NCBI GenBank assembly: GCA_003168215.1
Contig: PMSW01000153.1
Coordinates: 207-35,773, forward strand
Length of the DNA: 35,567 nucleotides
Reading direction: 5' to 3'
Source of the DNA: Actinomycetota bacterium
GTDB taxonomy: Bacteria > Actinomycetota > Actinomycetes > Streptosporangiales > Streptosporangiaceae
Both the position numbers and the translations under genes were made by a program. The first letter of the stretch is position 1. Each line of letters starts with the position of its first letter. The notes below the pieces were generated by a model. That model was not told where the DNA came from. It did not search any database and worked only from the letters and a program-made list of their open reading frames with translations. Positions 14,469 to 22,504 of the stretch are shown here, piece after piece.

Positions 14469-15615
14469 CGCCGCTGGCCCTGCCAAGCCCGGTGCCGGCA
14501 TTCCCAGGACAGCCGTCGGCCCCGGCAAGGTCAGCCTCCCCGGCACAGCCGGCAGCCTGGGGGAGCTCGGCGTCCGCGGGCGGATCTCCGAGTCCGAGGC
14601 CGCGGCGGTGCTGGCGCTCGTCAGCGCCGCCGCCGAGCAGGATGGCGTCGGGCCGCTCTCCGAGCACGTCATGCTGCATCTGCGCTATGGCGGCGATCCC
14701 CGGGCGCGCAATCTGCTGCTCTACAGCCAGCGGGAACTGGTCGGCTACGCGCACCTGGATACTGCCGATCCGGTCGCCGGCCTGAGCGGCGAGATGGTGA
14801 TCCACCCCGCGCACCGCGGGCTAGGGCTGGGCCTTGAACTCACCCGCGCGATGGTGGCCGCGGCCGGTGACCAGCCGCTGCGGCTATGGGCGCACGGAGA
14901 CCTGCCGGCCGCGACCAGGCTCGCGACCGCGGCAGGCTTTGACCGGGTCCGTGCCCTGTGGCAGATGCGGCGGTCGCTGCGGGCCAGGATCGGCCGGCCC
15001 GAGATCGCCGCCGGCATCACCATCCGCGCCTTTGATGTCGGTCGCGATGAGGACCAGTGGGTCGAGGTCAACAGCAAGGCGTTCTCCCGTCATCCCGAGC
15101 AAGGCGCTTGGACCCGGGCGGACCTGGACCTGCGCGAACGAGAACCGTGGTTCGACCCAGACGGCTTCTTCCTGGCTGAACGTGCGGGGAAGATCGTCGG
15201 GTTCCACTGGACCAAGATCCACGGTCGAGCCGGGAAGATGCCGGACCGGCCGCCAGCAGAGGCAGCTGACCGGCCGCCAGCGGCAGAACCGCCGGCTAAT
15301 CAACGCCATGCTGATCAAGGCCAGCAAGAAGAATCTGACCTCGGCGGCGTGCCGCCAGGCCGCAGCCAGGAGCCGATCGGCGAGGTCTACGTCGTAGGGG
15401 TCGATCCGGCCGAGCGCGGCACCGGCCTCGGCCGCGCGCTGACCGTGATCGGGCTGCGTTACCTGCGTTCCCGCGGCTTGTCCCAGGTCATGCTTTACGT
15501 GGATGAGGACAACACCGCTGCGATCGGACTGTACGAATCCCTCGGCTTCGCCCACTGGGACACCGATGTGATGTTCTCAACGCAAGTAGTTTCAGCTGCT
15601 CGCAGCGCTGTCTGA
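14335..15615 (+). CDS. mshD: Mycothiol synthase MshD (two GNAT domains)
   Basis: 426 aa from the ATG at 14335 (GGAGG 9 bp upstream); family members are usually about 300 aa. It acetylates the cysteinyl amine of Cys-GlcN-Ins with acetyl-CoA, the last step of mycothiol synthesis. The N-terminal GNAT domain runs about 85-225 ([18 protein letters not shown]). The C-terminal domain starts at about 235 and has the acetyl-CoA loop [15 protein letters not shown]. Two oddities: a 70-residue Ala/Gly/Arg-rich N-terminus that overlaps glnR, and a Pro/Ala/Glu-rich insert of about 45 residues between FHWTKIHG and GEVYVVGVD. The insert contains a duplicated DRPPA motif. The glnR-mshD order is also found in mycobacteria. 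Confidence 0.92.
   Translation: MLRLKRRTQAATAGRADTGGQAGTAGHRPAEKSVRRSALHTPAGDAAGPAKPGAGIPRTAVGPGKVSLPGTAGSLGELGVRGRISESEAAAVLALVSAAAEQDGVGPLSEHVMLHLRYGGDPRARNLLLYSQRELVGYAHLDTADPVAGLSGEMVIHPAHRGLGLGLELTRAMVAAAGDQPLRLWAHGDLPAATRLATAAGFDRVRALWQMRRSLRARIGRPEIAAGITIRAFDVGRDEDQWVEVNSKAFSRHPEQGAWTRADLDLREREPWFDPDGFFLAERAGKIVGFHWTKIHGRAGKMPDRPPAEAADRPPAAEPPANQRHADQGQQEESDLGGVPPGRSQEPIGEVYVVGVDPAERGTGLGRALTVIGLRYLRSRGLSQVMLYVDEDNTAAIGLYESLGFAHWDTDVMFSTQVVSAARSAV
15244..15281 (+). repeat. 24-bp-period duplication in the mshD insert
   Basis: GACCGGCCGCCAGC occurs at 15244-15257 and 15268-15281. It encodes the repeated DRPPA of the non-conserved insert in the second GNAT domain. Confidence 0.75.
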
Positions 15616-15643
15616 AGCGTCAGTGCCGAGCACCGCCAGTGAC

Positions 15644-15673
15644 AGGTCAGCCGACGGCAGGTCAGCCGACGGC
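15644..15673. repeat. Perfect 15-bp tandem duplication at a stop codon
   Basis: AGGTCAGCCGACGGC is present at 15644-15658 and again at 15659-15673. The second copy holds the minus-strand stop (15662-15664) of the small ORF and the first repeats it just beyond, between convergent genes. Confidence 0.9.
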
Positions 15674-15895
15674 GGGCATCGTCGCGGCCGCAGGCATCAC
15701 GGTTTCCGCGCCGCGGAATTGATCTGGCCGGACCGGGAGGCGGCCGGCGATGGGCAGCAAGCCGAGTACCTCGTCGATTTCGTCATCGGTCAGCGGCCGG
15801 TCGCTAGCCGCGACGGCACCAAGCACTTCCGCGTATAGCTCGATCTCGTCGAGCGCCACCCGATCGTGGACACGCAGATCTACGTAGCCGTGCAT
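15662..15895 (-). CDS. Small hypothetical protein (77 aa)
   Basis: ATG at 15895 with a strong AGAGGAGG 8 bp upstream; a GTG at 15904 would add three residues but would overlap the ribosome-binding site. The peptide starts MHGYVDLRVHDRVALDEIEL and is acidic and helical up to about residue 50, followed by a Pro/Ala-rich end. No signal peptide or TM segment is visible. I do not recognise a named family, although the strong ribosome-binding site and balanced composition argue for a real gene. It is convergent with mshD. A GGTTCA/TGAACC inverted repeat upstream may be its operator. Confidence 0.7.
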   Translation of the reverse strand: MHGYVDLRVHDRVALDEIELYAEVLGAVAASDRPLTDDEIDEVLGLLPIAGRLPVRPDQFRGAETVMPAAATMPAVG

Positions 15896-15919
15896 GGCGT
15901 CCACCTCCTCTGACCGAGC

Positions 15920-15933
15920 GGTTCACCTGAACC
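15920..15933 (-). promoter_or_regulatory. Inverted repeat upstream of small ORF
   Basis: Arms GGTTCA and TGAACC flank a 2-bp centre, 25 bp before the ATG at 15895. The rest of the 217-bp gap (15896-16112) shows no gene. Confidence 0.4.
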
Positions 15934-16112
15934 TTGTACCAGGCTACGGCGCGTTCCCATGACCCCGCATGACCCATCGGGATCATTTTTGGGCCACCTT
16001 CTGGCGTTCTTGTGGCCGGTGCCCGCTGATGATTCCGGTGCGCCGACGGTGCCGCCTGAGGATTCCGGCATACGGCGAAGTTTCCCGCTTTTCACCGCCG
16101 CGCACTGGGGTT

Positions 16113-16658
16113 TCAGCTATCTGGCTTTCCCAGCCACGATGCCGCGCGATGCCGCGCGGCGCGGTCTACGTAGTGGGCGGCGGTATCGGCGAAGCTCAGC
16201 CGGTCCTCGTCGGTGAGCTCGCGCACCACCCTGCCGGGCACTCCGGCGAACAGGACGTCGGCCGGCACCGTCGTGCCCGGCAGGACCACTGCGCCGGCAG
16301 CGACGAGCGCGCCGGCGCCTACCCGTGCCCGGCCGAGCACGATGGCGCCGATGCCGATCAGTGCCCCCGTGTCCACCTGCGCGCCGTGCACAGTGGCCCG
16401 GTGGCCGAGGCTTACCCGCTCAGCCAGCAGCACTGGCTCACCATCATCGACATGCAGGCAGCAGTGATCCTGGATGTTGCACTCCGGGCCAACCACGATC
16501 TCATCATCGTCCGCCCGGAGTACCGCGCCGTACCAGACACTGGCCGACCGGCCCAGGATCACCTTGCCCACCAGCACAGCGCCGGGAGCGATCCAGGCAG
16601 TCGGATGGATGGCGGGGCTGGCCCCGCCGACCGTTCCGATCAAGCTCACGAGCTTCAC
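16113..16658 (-). CDS. Gamma-class carbonic anhydrase-like hexapeptide protein
   Basis: 181 aa. A left-handed beta-helix is evident from repeating hexapeptides (AWIAPGAVLVG, then GIGAIVLGRARVGAGALVAAG). Candidate zinc ligands are His69 (CCLHVDDG), His86 and His91 (LGHRATVHGA), spaced as in gamma carbonic anhydrases and the PaaY/YrdA group. The last about 25 residues form a helix. Members of this group are trimeric; many have weak or unproven CO2 hydration activity, so the substrate is uncertain. The start is GTG with GGGAGG very close; a GTG three codons on is possible. Its promoter appears to carry paired direct repeats. Confidence 0.88.
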   Translation of the reverse strand: MKLVSLIGTVGGASPAIHPTAWIAPGAVLVGKVILGRSASVWYGAVLRADDDEIVVGPECNIQDHCCLHVDDGEPVLLAERVSLGHRATVHGAQVDTGALIGIGAIVLGRARVGAGALVAAGAVVLPGTTVPADVLFAGVPGRVVRELTDEDRLSFADTAAHYVDRAARHRAASWLGKPDS

Positions 16659-16706
16659 ACCCTCCCAGCGCCGGGCTATACCGCCGCCATCGCGGCCGCT
16701 GCAATC

Positions 16707-16820
16707 ATTATCGGACGACAGTGACAGAACCGGACGACAGTGACAGGATGGCAGCTGTCGGCTGTCCGGATGTCACCCGCCCGGCACAGTCCGGTAACGC
16801 CTGGCACAGTCCAGTAATCA
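16707..16820 (-). promoter_or_regulatory. Promoter with two sets of direct repeats upstream of the gamma-CA gene
   Basis: GATAAT (minus strand 16712-16707) is a good -10 about 50 bp from the start codon. Immediately upstream CGGACGACAGTGACAG occurs twice, 19 bp apart (16712-16727 and 16731-16746). Further up a 20-bp tandem pair (16781-16800 and 16801-16820) shares GGCACAGTCC. Direct repeats over and above a -35 suggest an activator or repressor array. Confidence 0.45.
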
Positions 16821-17105
16821 GGATGGCGGCGGCAGGCGTCCTGTTCTGATGCGATATGTTGCCGTCGGTAAATTGGACAAATTGGGATACTCAGCCGTTT
16901 CGGTTGCGCGCGAGGGTGCTTCGGGACAAGAGTCAAGCCCGTTATCCTTAGCCAAGCACGCGCGACCCGCACCCGGCATACTTAGCGGCAGCGGGTCGGC
17001 CCAGCCGACCAGAACCCCGCAGACCCAGCCCGCGCCACCGCCTGTGGCACGGCCGGCCTAGCCGGCCCAGAACGTGGGTCTGCCCTACCCACGACGGGTG
17101 ACACC
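16821..17105 (+). other. Divergent intergenic region before the DivIVA-like gene
   Basis: No gene seen in the 447-bp gap 16659-17105 apart from the repeats described separately. This part is locally AT-richer (16850-16895). Near its end it has two hairpins, ggccggc/gccggcc (17051-17067, 3-nt loop) and gtgggt/acccac (17074-17091). These lie in the expected 5' leader of the next gene. TATCCT at 16943-16948 is a possible plus-strand -10. Confidence 0.4.
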
Positions 17106-18119
17106 ATGACCGACCAGACTGAGCTCCTTTCCGATCTGGGCCAGGAAGACACGTTCGAAAAGGAAATGCGGGGCTACAGCCGCCGGCAGGTCGACGAATT
17201 CGTGGCTCGCTCGCGCAGCCAGACCCGGGATCTTGAGGAGCAGCTGTCCCGTTCGCTCGATGAGATCGAGCGGCTCAGGCTCGAGCTCTCGTCCGCTCGC
17301 CAGGCCGCCGGCGGTAAGCCGGCGTACGAGGAGATCAGCGAGCGGATGGGGCAGATCCTCAAACTGGCCGACGACGAGGCCAAGGCGCAGAAGAACCGCG
17401 CGCAAGAGGACATCAGCAAGATCCGCACCGATGCGAAGCAGGAGACTGAGAAGTTCAGGGCGGAAGCCCGGGAGCAGTCCGACCGCATGCTGAGCGCGGC
17501 GCAGGAGCAGGCGGAGCACGCCATTGCCTCGGCCCGGACGGAGGCAGAGAAGACCCGGACCTCCGCGCGGACCGAGGCGGAGCGCTCCATCGCCGAAGCG
17601 CACAAGCAGTCCGAGCATGCGGTGGCAACTGCCAAGGCGCAGGCGAAGCAGCAGCTCGACGAGGCGACCGCCCGCGCTACCGCGATCCACGATGGCGCGG
17701 AGCGCCGCCTCAACCTGCTGACCTCGCGGCATACCGAGGCGATCAGGCGGCTGACCGAGATCCGTGACGTGGTGACGACCCTGGTGGCGGGCGAGGCTGC
17801 CCGCGGCTCGATGGAGGAAGAAGTCGCGAAGTCAGTCGCCAACGCAATCGCGGGCGGCAATCCCGGGAACGGCGGCACCGTGGAAGGCAGGCATGCCCCT
17901 AGCGCCGCGGCGGGCCCGGCTCGTGGTCGCGGCCAGGTGCCGGAGCAGGTCAAGGCACAGCCTGCGGCTGCCGCCAAGGCGTCGGCCGAGCGCGGCAACC
18001 ACAGCCAGGGTGACGGGCAGCATGCCACGACCCCCAGGACCGCGACCGCTCAGCGCACGGCGCACGATGACCAGCCCACTGCGGGCAGCCAGTCAGGTGC
18101 AGACCAGTCAGATAGCTGA
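17106..18119 (+). CDS. DivIVA-domain coiled-coil protein
   Basis: 337 aa. The N-terminus has the DivIVA lipid-binding pattern (FEKEMRGYSRRQVDEFVARS, about 18-37). A long charged coiled coil (about 40-210) rich in Ala/Glu/Gln/Arg heptads follows. The C-terminal third (about 240-337) is disordered, rich in Ala/Gly/His/Gln. In actinobacteria such proteins (Wag31/DivIVA, SepIVA, FilP/Scy types) organise polar growth, division or cytoskeletal scaffolds at the membrane. Which subtype this is cannot be decided. Wag31 proper is usually in the dcw cluster, so this is probably a paralogue. A strong hairpin terminator follows the stop. Confidence 0.85.
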   Translation: MTDQTELLSDLGQEDTFEKEMRGYSRRQVDEFVARSRSQTRDLEEQLSRSLDEIERLRLELSSARQAAGGKPAYEEISERMGQILKLADDEAKAQKNRAQEDISKIRTDAKQETEKFRAEAREQSDRMLSAAQEQAEHAIASARTEAEKTRTSARTEAERSIAEAHKQSEHAVATAKAQAKQQLDEATARATAIHDGAERRLNLLTSRHTEAIRRLTEIRDVVTTLVAGEAARGSMEEEVAKSVANAIAGGNPGNGGTVEGRHAPSAAAGPARGRGQVPEQVKAQPAAAAKASAERGNHSQGDGQHATTPRTATAQRTAHDDQPTAGSQSGADQSDS

Positions 18120-18143
18120 GACCGCAGCGCCCCGACGCATGAA

Positions 18144-18184
18144 CGGGCGGCGGATCCCCTGCTCAGCAGCGGATCCGCCGCCCG
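18144..18184. terminator. Bidirectional terminator, 14-bp perfect stem
   Basis: Arms 18144-18157 and 18171-18184 (CGGGCGGCGGATCC and its complement) are perfect. The 13-nt loop contains a further CTGCT/AGCAG pair. It lies between the convergent DivIVA-like and ppx genes, 25 bp from one stop and 15 bp from the other. Confidence 0.85.
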
Positions 18185-18199
18185 TCGGCGTAGGCCGCA

Positions 18200-19129
18200 C
18201 TATTCCGGCAGCGCGTCCAGCCGCCGGAGGATGACGCCCTCCCGCAGCGCCCACGGACAGACCTCAAGCTCGGGCAGGTCGAAGAGATCCATCGCTGCGT
18301 CCGCCACGATCGCCCCGGCTGCCAGCTGGGCGGCACGGCCCCTGGACACTCCGGGCAGCTGAGCACGGTCGGCGGCGGTCGTCCTGGCCAGCCGCTCGGC
18401 AAGGGCGGTGACGTCCGCGTGGCGCAGGATGCGCCGGACGTACGGGCCGTCGCTGGACGGCGCGGCGCCGCTGATCCTGGCGAGCTGCCGGAATGTCTTC
18501 GAGGTCGCCACCGCGTGGTTGGGACGGCCGTCGCGCATCACCGTGCCTGCCGTGGCGGCGATCTCCGCGCGTACGTGCCTGCGGAGCCGCCTGACCTCAT
18601 CGCGCGACGGCGGGTCGCCGGCCAGCCAGTCCCGGGTCAGCCGGCCGGCGCCGAGCGGCAGGGAAACCGCCGCTGCGGGCTCCTCATCCACCCCCGAGGC
18701 GATCTCCAGCGAGCCGCCGCCGATGTCCAGCAGGAGCAGCCGCCCCGACGACCAGCCGAACCAGCGCCGGGCAGCAAGGAACGTCAGCCGGGACTCGTCC
18801 GGCCCGGACAGCACCCGGATGTCGACTTTCGTCTCGGCCTGGATCCGGGCCAGGATCTGGTCGCCGTTGACGGCGTCCCGTACCGCTGATGTCGCGAACG
18901 CCAGCATCTGCTGCACGCCCTTGTCCTCGGCCACGCCCAGCGCCTCGTCGACAAATGCGCGCAGCTGCACCGCGCAGTCCTGGGACAGCCGGTTGCGGCT
19001 GTCCAGATGGTCCCCGAGCCGCAGCTCAGCCTTGTGCGAGTAAGCGGGGACCGGGCGGGCACCCTGATAGGCATCCACTACCAGCAGGTGGACGGTATTC
19101 GATCCGACGTCCAAGACACCCAGTCGCAT
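18200..19129 (-). CDS. ppx: Ppx/GppA-family phosphatase (exopolyphosphatase)
   Basis: 309 aa from the ATG at 19129; longer upstream frames lack family sequence. Actin/Hsp70-type ATPase-fold motifs are clear: [18 protein letters not shown] (4-21), the Glu-containing loop around [10 protein letters not shown], and [16 protein letters not shown] (about 135-150). It lacks the C-terminal HD domain of the long GppA type, so it is the short actinobacterial form that hydrolyses terminal phosphates of polyphosphate or the pppGpp gamma phosphate. It may link to the phosphate-transport genes at the left end, but it is not in an operon with them. Divergent from the DUF427 gene. Confidence 0.9.
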   Translation of the reverse strand: MRLGVLDVGSNTVHLLVVDAYQGARPVPAYSHKAELRLGDHLDSRNRLSQDCAVQLRAFVDEALGVAEDKGVQQMLAFATSAVRDAVNGDQILARIQAETKVDIRVLSGPDESRLTFLAARRWFGWSSGRLLLLDIGGGSLEIASGVDEEPAAAVSLPLGAGRLTRDWLAGDPPSRDEVRRLRRHVRAEIAATAGTVMRDGRPNHAVATSKTFRQLARISGAAPSSDGPYVRRILRHADVTALAERLARTTAADRAQLPGVSRGRAAQLAAGAIVADAAMDLFDLPELEVCPWALREGVILRRLDALPE

Positions 19130-19259
19130 AGATTGCACGCTACTGGGCCCGCGGCGGATCAGGCACTCCGCAGCGCCTGCCCGCGCCAGGGGAATGACGG
19201 GGAAGCACCTGCATGTTGCGCAGATTGACAGCACCCCGCCCACCACACAGGAGACCGGC

Positions 19260-20009
19260 ATGGCTAGTTCGCAGGACGCGGTAAGGATCGAGCCGAGCCG
19301 CAAGCGGGTGCGGACCTACCTGGACGGCGAGCTCGTGGCCGATACGACGAGGCCGTTCCTGGTCTGGGAAGTTCCTTACTATCCGGTCTACTACGTGCCG
19401 GCCGCGGATGTCCGCGCCGAGCTGATCCCGTCCGGCGCGACCGACCGCTCGCCCGGCCGCGGCGACGGCGAAGTGCTCGACGTGAAGGTGGCCGGCGCCA
19501 CTGCGCAGGGCGCGGCCCTGCGCTATCCCGCCTCTCCGCTCGAGCAGCTGCGCGGCCTGATCCGCTTCGACTTCAGCGCGATGAGCGAGTGGCTCGAGGA
19601 GGACGAGCCGATCTATTATCACGCCCGCGATCCGTACAGCCGGGTCGATATCCTGGGCAGCTCGCGGCACGTGCGGATCGAGGTTGACGGCGTGACCGTA
19701 GCCGACTCCCGGCAGCCGAGGATCCTGTTCGAGACCGGGCTGCCGCCGCGCTACTACCTGCCGCTGAGCGACGTCCGGATGGACCTGCTGCGCGGTTCAG
19801 CCACCCAGACGCACTGCCCCTACAAGGGCACCGCCAGCTACTGGTCGGTCGACGCCGGCCAGGGCCTGCGCGAGGACATCGTGTGGATCTACCGCTCGCC
19901 GCTGCCGGAGAGCCAGAAAATCACCGGGCTTGCCTGTTTCTACGACGAGAAGGCCACCGTCTTCGTCGACGGAGTGCGGCAGGAGAAGCCGCTGACGCCA
20001 TTCAGCTGA
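19260..20009 (+). CDS. Double DUF427 protein
   Basis: 249 aa from the ATG at 19260 with GGAG 8 bp upstream. Two similar all-beta halves are seen. The first begins [20 protein letters not shown] and the second [14 protein letters not shown], each followed by a PxYY pattern ([24 protein letters not shown]). The second half has the family's [12 protein letters not shown] motif and a terminal [12 protein letters not shown]. The molecular function of DUF427 is not known. Its last 8 bp overlap the convergent dipeptidase gene, so the two stop codons lie on opposite strands within one octamer. Confidence 0.88.
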   Translation: MASSQDAVRIEPSRKRVRTYLDGELVADTTRPFLVWEVPYYPVYYVPAADVRAELIPSGATDRSPGRGDGEVLDVKVAGATAQGAALRYPASPLEQLRGLIRFDFSAMSEWLEEDEPIYYHARDPYSRVDILGSSRHVRIEVDGVTVADSRQPRILFETGLPPRYYLPLSDVRMDLLRGSATQTHCPYKGTASYWSVDAGQGLREDIVWIYRSPLPESQKITGLACFYDEKATVFVDGVRQEKPLTPFS

Positions 20010-21219
20010 CAGCGGCCTTGGCCGGCTCATCAAGATCCTCGATGCGCGCCTGGGACGGGCCGCGGCGCGCCGCGATGGCCGTGGCCGCGGCCTCCGCCTG
20101 GTGCATGACCCGCAGGATGTTGCCGCTGGCGAGCCGGCCGCAGTCGGCCTCACTCCAGCCCCGGTTCAGCAGCTCGGCGATCAGAGCCGGGTAGCAGGAG
20201 ACGTCCTGCAGTCCGCCGGGCAGCTGATCGGTGCCGTCGTAGTCGCCGCCGATGCCGATGTGCTCGACCCCCGCTACTTCGCGCACGTGGTCGATATGGT
20301 CGGCCACCTGGGAGAGCGCCGCCGCAGGCCGCGGGTGACCGGCCGCCCACTCCTGCAGCAGCAGCTTGCGGCCGGAGATGTCCTTGTGATCGAGGCCGCG
20401 CCGCTCCATTTCAGCGGCGAAGCCGAGTTCCCAGTCCCGGCATACCTGGGACACGAACGCGGGGACGAACGTCACCATGCACACGCCGCCGTTGCCCGGC
20501 AGCCGGGCGAGCATGTCATCGGGCACATTGCGGGGGTGATCGCACAGCGCACGCGCCGAGGAGTGGGAGAAGATGACCGGTGCCTCCGCTGCGTCGAAAG
20601 CGTCGCGCATGGTGCCAGCGGATACATGCGAGAGGTCCACGAGCATGCCGAGCCGCTGCAGCTCTGCGACCACCTCGCGGCCGAAGGCGGTGAGGCCGCC
20701 GGCGGCCGGCTCGTCGGTCGCCGAGTCCGCCCAGGGCACGTTCCGGTTGTGGGTCAGGGTCAGATAGCGCACGCCCAGCGCATGCAGCGCCCGCAGCACG
20801 CCCAGCGAGCAGGCAATCGAGTGCCCGCCCTCCGCGCCGAGCAGCGAGGCCACCTTCCCGGCGGGGAGAATACGCTCCACGTCGGCAGCGCTGACCGCGA
20901 GTTCCAGCGTGTCCGGGTAGCGGCGGATCATCTCGTGCACGAGATCGATCTGCTCGATGGTCGCGGTAACCGCCGCGTCGCCCTGGAGCTCGGCCGGCAC
21001 GTAGACCGACCAGAACTGGGCGCCTACCCCGCCGCTCGCCAGCCGCGGCAGATCCGTGTGGGTGCCAGTTACCCGTGCAGCGAGATCGACGCGGTCAATA
21101 CTGCGTTCTGCCCTGCTGCGTTCTGCCCTCTCGCGGAGCGCCCAGGGCAGATCGTTATGGCCATCCATGATCGGGAAGCGACTGAGCAGGTCACGCGCGT
21201 CGGCCGGGCTGCTGGTCAT
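20002..21219 (-). CDS. Membrane dipeptidase (peptidase family M19)
   Basis: 405 aa. Zinc-binding residues of the renal-dipeptidase family are visible: His21-x-Asp23 (MDGHNDLPW), Glu130 (LLGAEGGHS), His198 (VDLSHVS) and His219 ([11 protein letters not shown]). The C-terminal [20 protein letters not shown] is also typical. It likely cleaves dipeptides, possibly with D-residues at the second position, in the cytoplasm, since no signal peptide is seen. A 15-bp tandem duplication (21101-21130) has added RAERS-type residues near position 33-42. It overlaps the DUF427 gene tail-to-tail and lies 96 bp downstream of an alpha/beta hydrolase on the same strand. Confidence 0.92.
   Translation of the reverse strand: MTSSPADARDLLSRFPIMDGHNDLPWALRERAERSRAERSIDRVDLAARVTGTHTDLPRLASGGVGAQFWSVYVPAELQGDAAVTATIEQIDLVHEMIRRYPDTLELAVSAADVERILPAGKVASLLGAEGGHSIACSLGVLRALHALGVRYLTLTHNRNVPWADSATDEPAAGGLTAFGREVVAELQRLGMLVDLSHVSAGTMRDAFDAAEAPVIFSHSSARALCDHPRNVPDDMLARLPGNGGVCMVTFVPAFVSQVCRDWELGFAAEMERRGLDHKDISGRKLLLQEWAAGHPRPAAALSQVADHIDHVREVAGVEHIGIGGDYDGTDQLPGGLQDVSCYPALIAELLNRGWSEADCGRLASGNILRVMHQAEAAATAIAARRGPSQARIEDLDEPAKAAVS
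21101..21130 (-). repeat. 15-bp tandem duplication in dipeptidase
   Basis: CTGCGTTCTGCCCT(G/C) occurs at 21101-21115 and 21116-21130. It encodes a doubled R-A-E-R-S unit in a surface region between family motifs. Confidence 0.85.
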
Positions 21220-21315
21220 CTGGCCACCCTACGGAGAGCGCCCGCACCTCAGCCCGGCTTTAGCCCAAGGCCGTGAAGTTAAGGGGCTGTCCCTGGCGGC
21301 AAGAGAGGCGGGCAC

Positions 21316-22221
21316 TCAGCGCGGGCGCAGGTGGGTGTAGAACCACGAGACGGCCTCGTCGACGGCGGGCCCGACGAACCGGGGGACGTCGTACAAGTCG
21401 ATGTGGTTGCTGGTGTCCAGCCAGACCAGCTTCCTGGGGTCGCCGGCCCGGTCGAAGACCGCGGCCGCCTGCTCCGGTGACGTGTAATCGTCCTTGCGGC
21501 CATGGACGAGAAGCAGCGCCGTGGGCGAGATAAGATCCGCGCCCGCCGCGAGGTCGACGGTGATCAGCTCGAGCACGGACAGCGCGGTCAGCTGATTGAC
21601 CCAGCCGGGGCACGCCGACCGCGGCGAGCAGTAGTAGTCGGCAGGCTCGTGCCCGCCCATCACTACTGGCCGTCCGTCATGGGCGTCGACGGCGGCCCAG
21701 TACTCCAGCTTCCCGGTCGCGTCCTGGCGCTGCGTCAGCTCCGTGAACATGGCGAGCCGCGCCCGGTACTGCTCGGTGCCCATCGCGTCCCGCATCGCCA
21801 CCGGCGAGTTATAGCCGCCCGCGATGCCCGCCACGGCCCGGATCCGGGGGTCGAACGCCGCGAACCTGAGCGCATAGCCGCCGCCAAGGCAGATCCCGCA
21901 GCAGCCGATCTGCGCCGGATCGACCTCGGGCTGCGCGGTCAGGAAACTCACGGCGTCGCGCAGGTCGCGCAGCTTGCCGGCGGCGTCCTCATGCTGGCGC
22001 GGGGTGCCGCCGCTGGCGCCGAAGTTGCGATGATCGAAGGAAAGCGTGACATAGCCCGCAGCCGCGATCCTCTCCGCGTACAGGCCGGTGACCTGCTCCT
22101 TCACGCCGGACAGCGGTCCGGTGAACACCACGGCAGGATGCGGCCCGCGGTGCTCGGGCACCCTCAGGTGCCCGGCGAGCGTGATCCCGTCGCTGGTGAA
22201 TGAAACATCCCTGGTCTGCAT
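21316..22221 (-). CDS. Alpha/beta hydrolase, dienelactone-hydrolase-like with Cys nucleophile
   Basis: 301 aa. The nucleophile elbow is GICLGG with Cys111 in place of Ser, as in dienelactone hydrolases. The acid and base are probably Asp in LLLVHGRKDDYTSPEQ and His in LDTSNHIDLYD near the end. N-terminal FTSDGITLAGHLRVPEHRG and FDHRNFGASGG fit the UilS/DLH-like group. The substrate is unknown; an ester or lactone is expected. No signal peptide. Divergent from the S9 peptidase gene. Confidence 0.85.
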   Translation of the reverse strand: MQTRDVSFTSDGITLAGHLRVPEHRGPHPAVVFTGPLSGVKEQVTGLYAERIAAAGYVTLSFDHRNFGASGGTPRQHEDAAGKLRDLRDAVSFLTAQPEVDPAQIGCCGICLGGGYALRFAAFDPRIRAVAGIAGGYNSPVAMRDAMGTEQYRARLAMFTELTQRQDATGKLEYWAAVDAHDGRPVVMGGHEPADYYCSPRSACPGWVNQLTALSVLELITVDLAAGADLISPTALLLVHGRKDDYTSPEQAAAVFDRAGDPRKLVWLDTSNHIDLYDVPRFVGPAVDEAVSWFYTHLRPR

Positions 22222-22504
22222 TCCGCCCCTCCCGCGGCCGGCCCGCCGCCACGGGCCTCTCGTCGGCTGGCTCGCCGACAGGCCGCTGGCGTTGCATATA
22301 TGGACCGGTTATGGCCCATTCTTCCCGGTACAGGACGCTGACCGCTACCGCTCCGGAATTTACTTAACCGGTCAACCCCGGCAAGCTGACGTAAGATGCC
22401 CCGCCTTTCCTGGCAGCCCGGCCGGCCGGTCCGGTCATGCCCGGCGCGGACAGCGCGGCGGGACCAGCGGCGCCCCGCACGGACCGCTGTGACAGAGTGC
22501 GGAT
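22222..22504 (+). promoter_or_regulatory. Divergent promoter region, hydrolase / S9 peptidase
   Basis: 283 bp with no gene. It is AT-richer at 22290-22400. TAAGAT (22392-22397) is the best -10 candidate for the peptidase gene; no confident -35 is seen. Confidence 0.3.
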
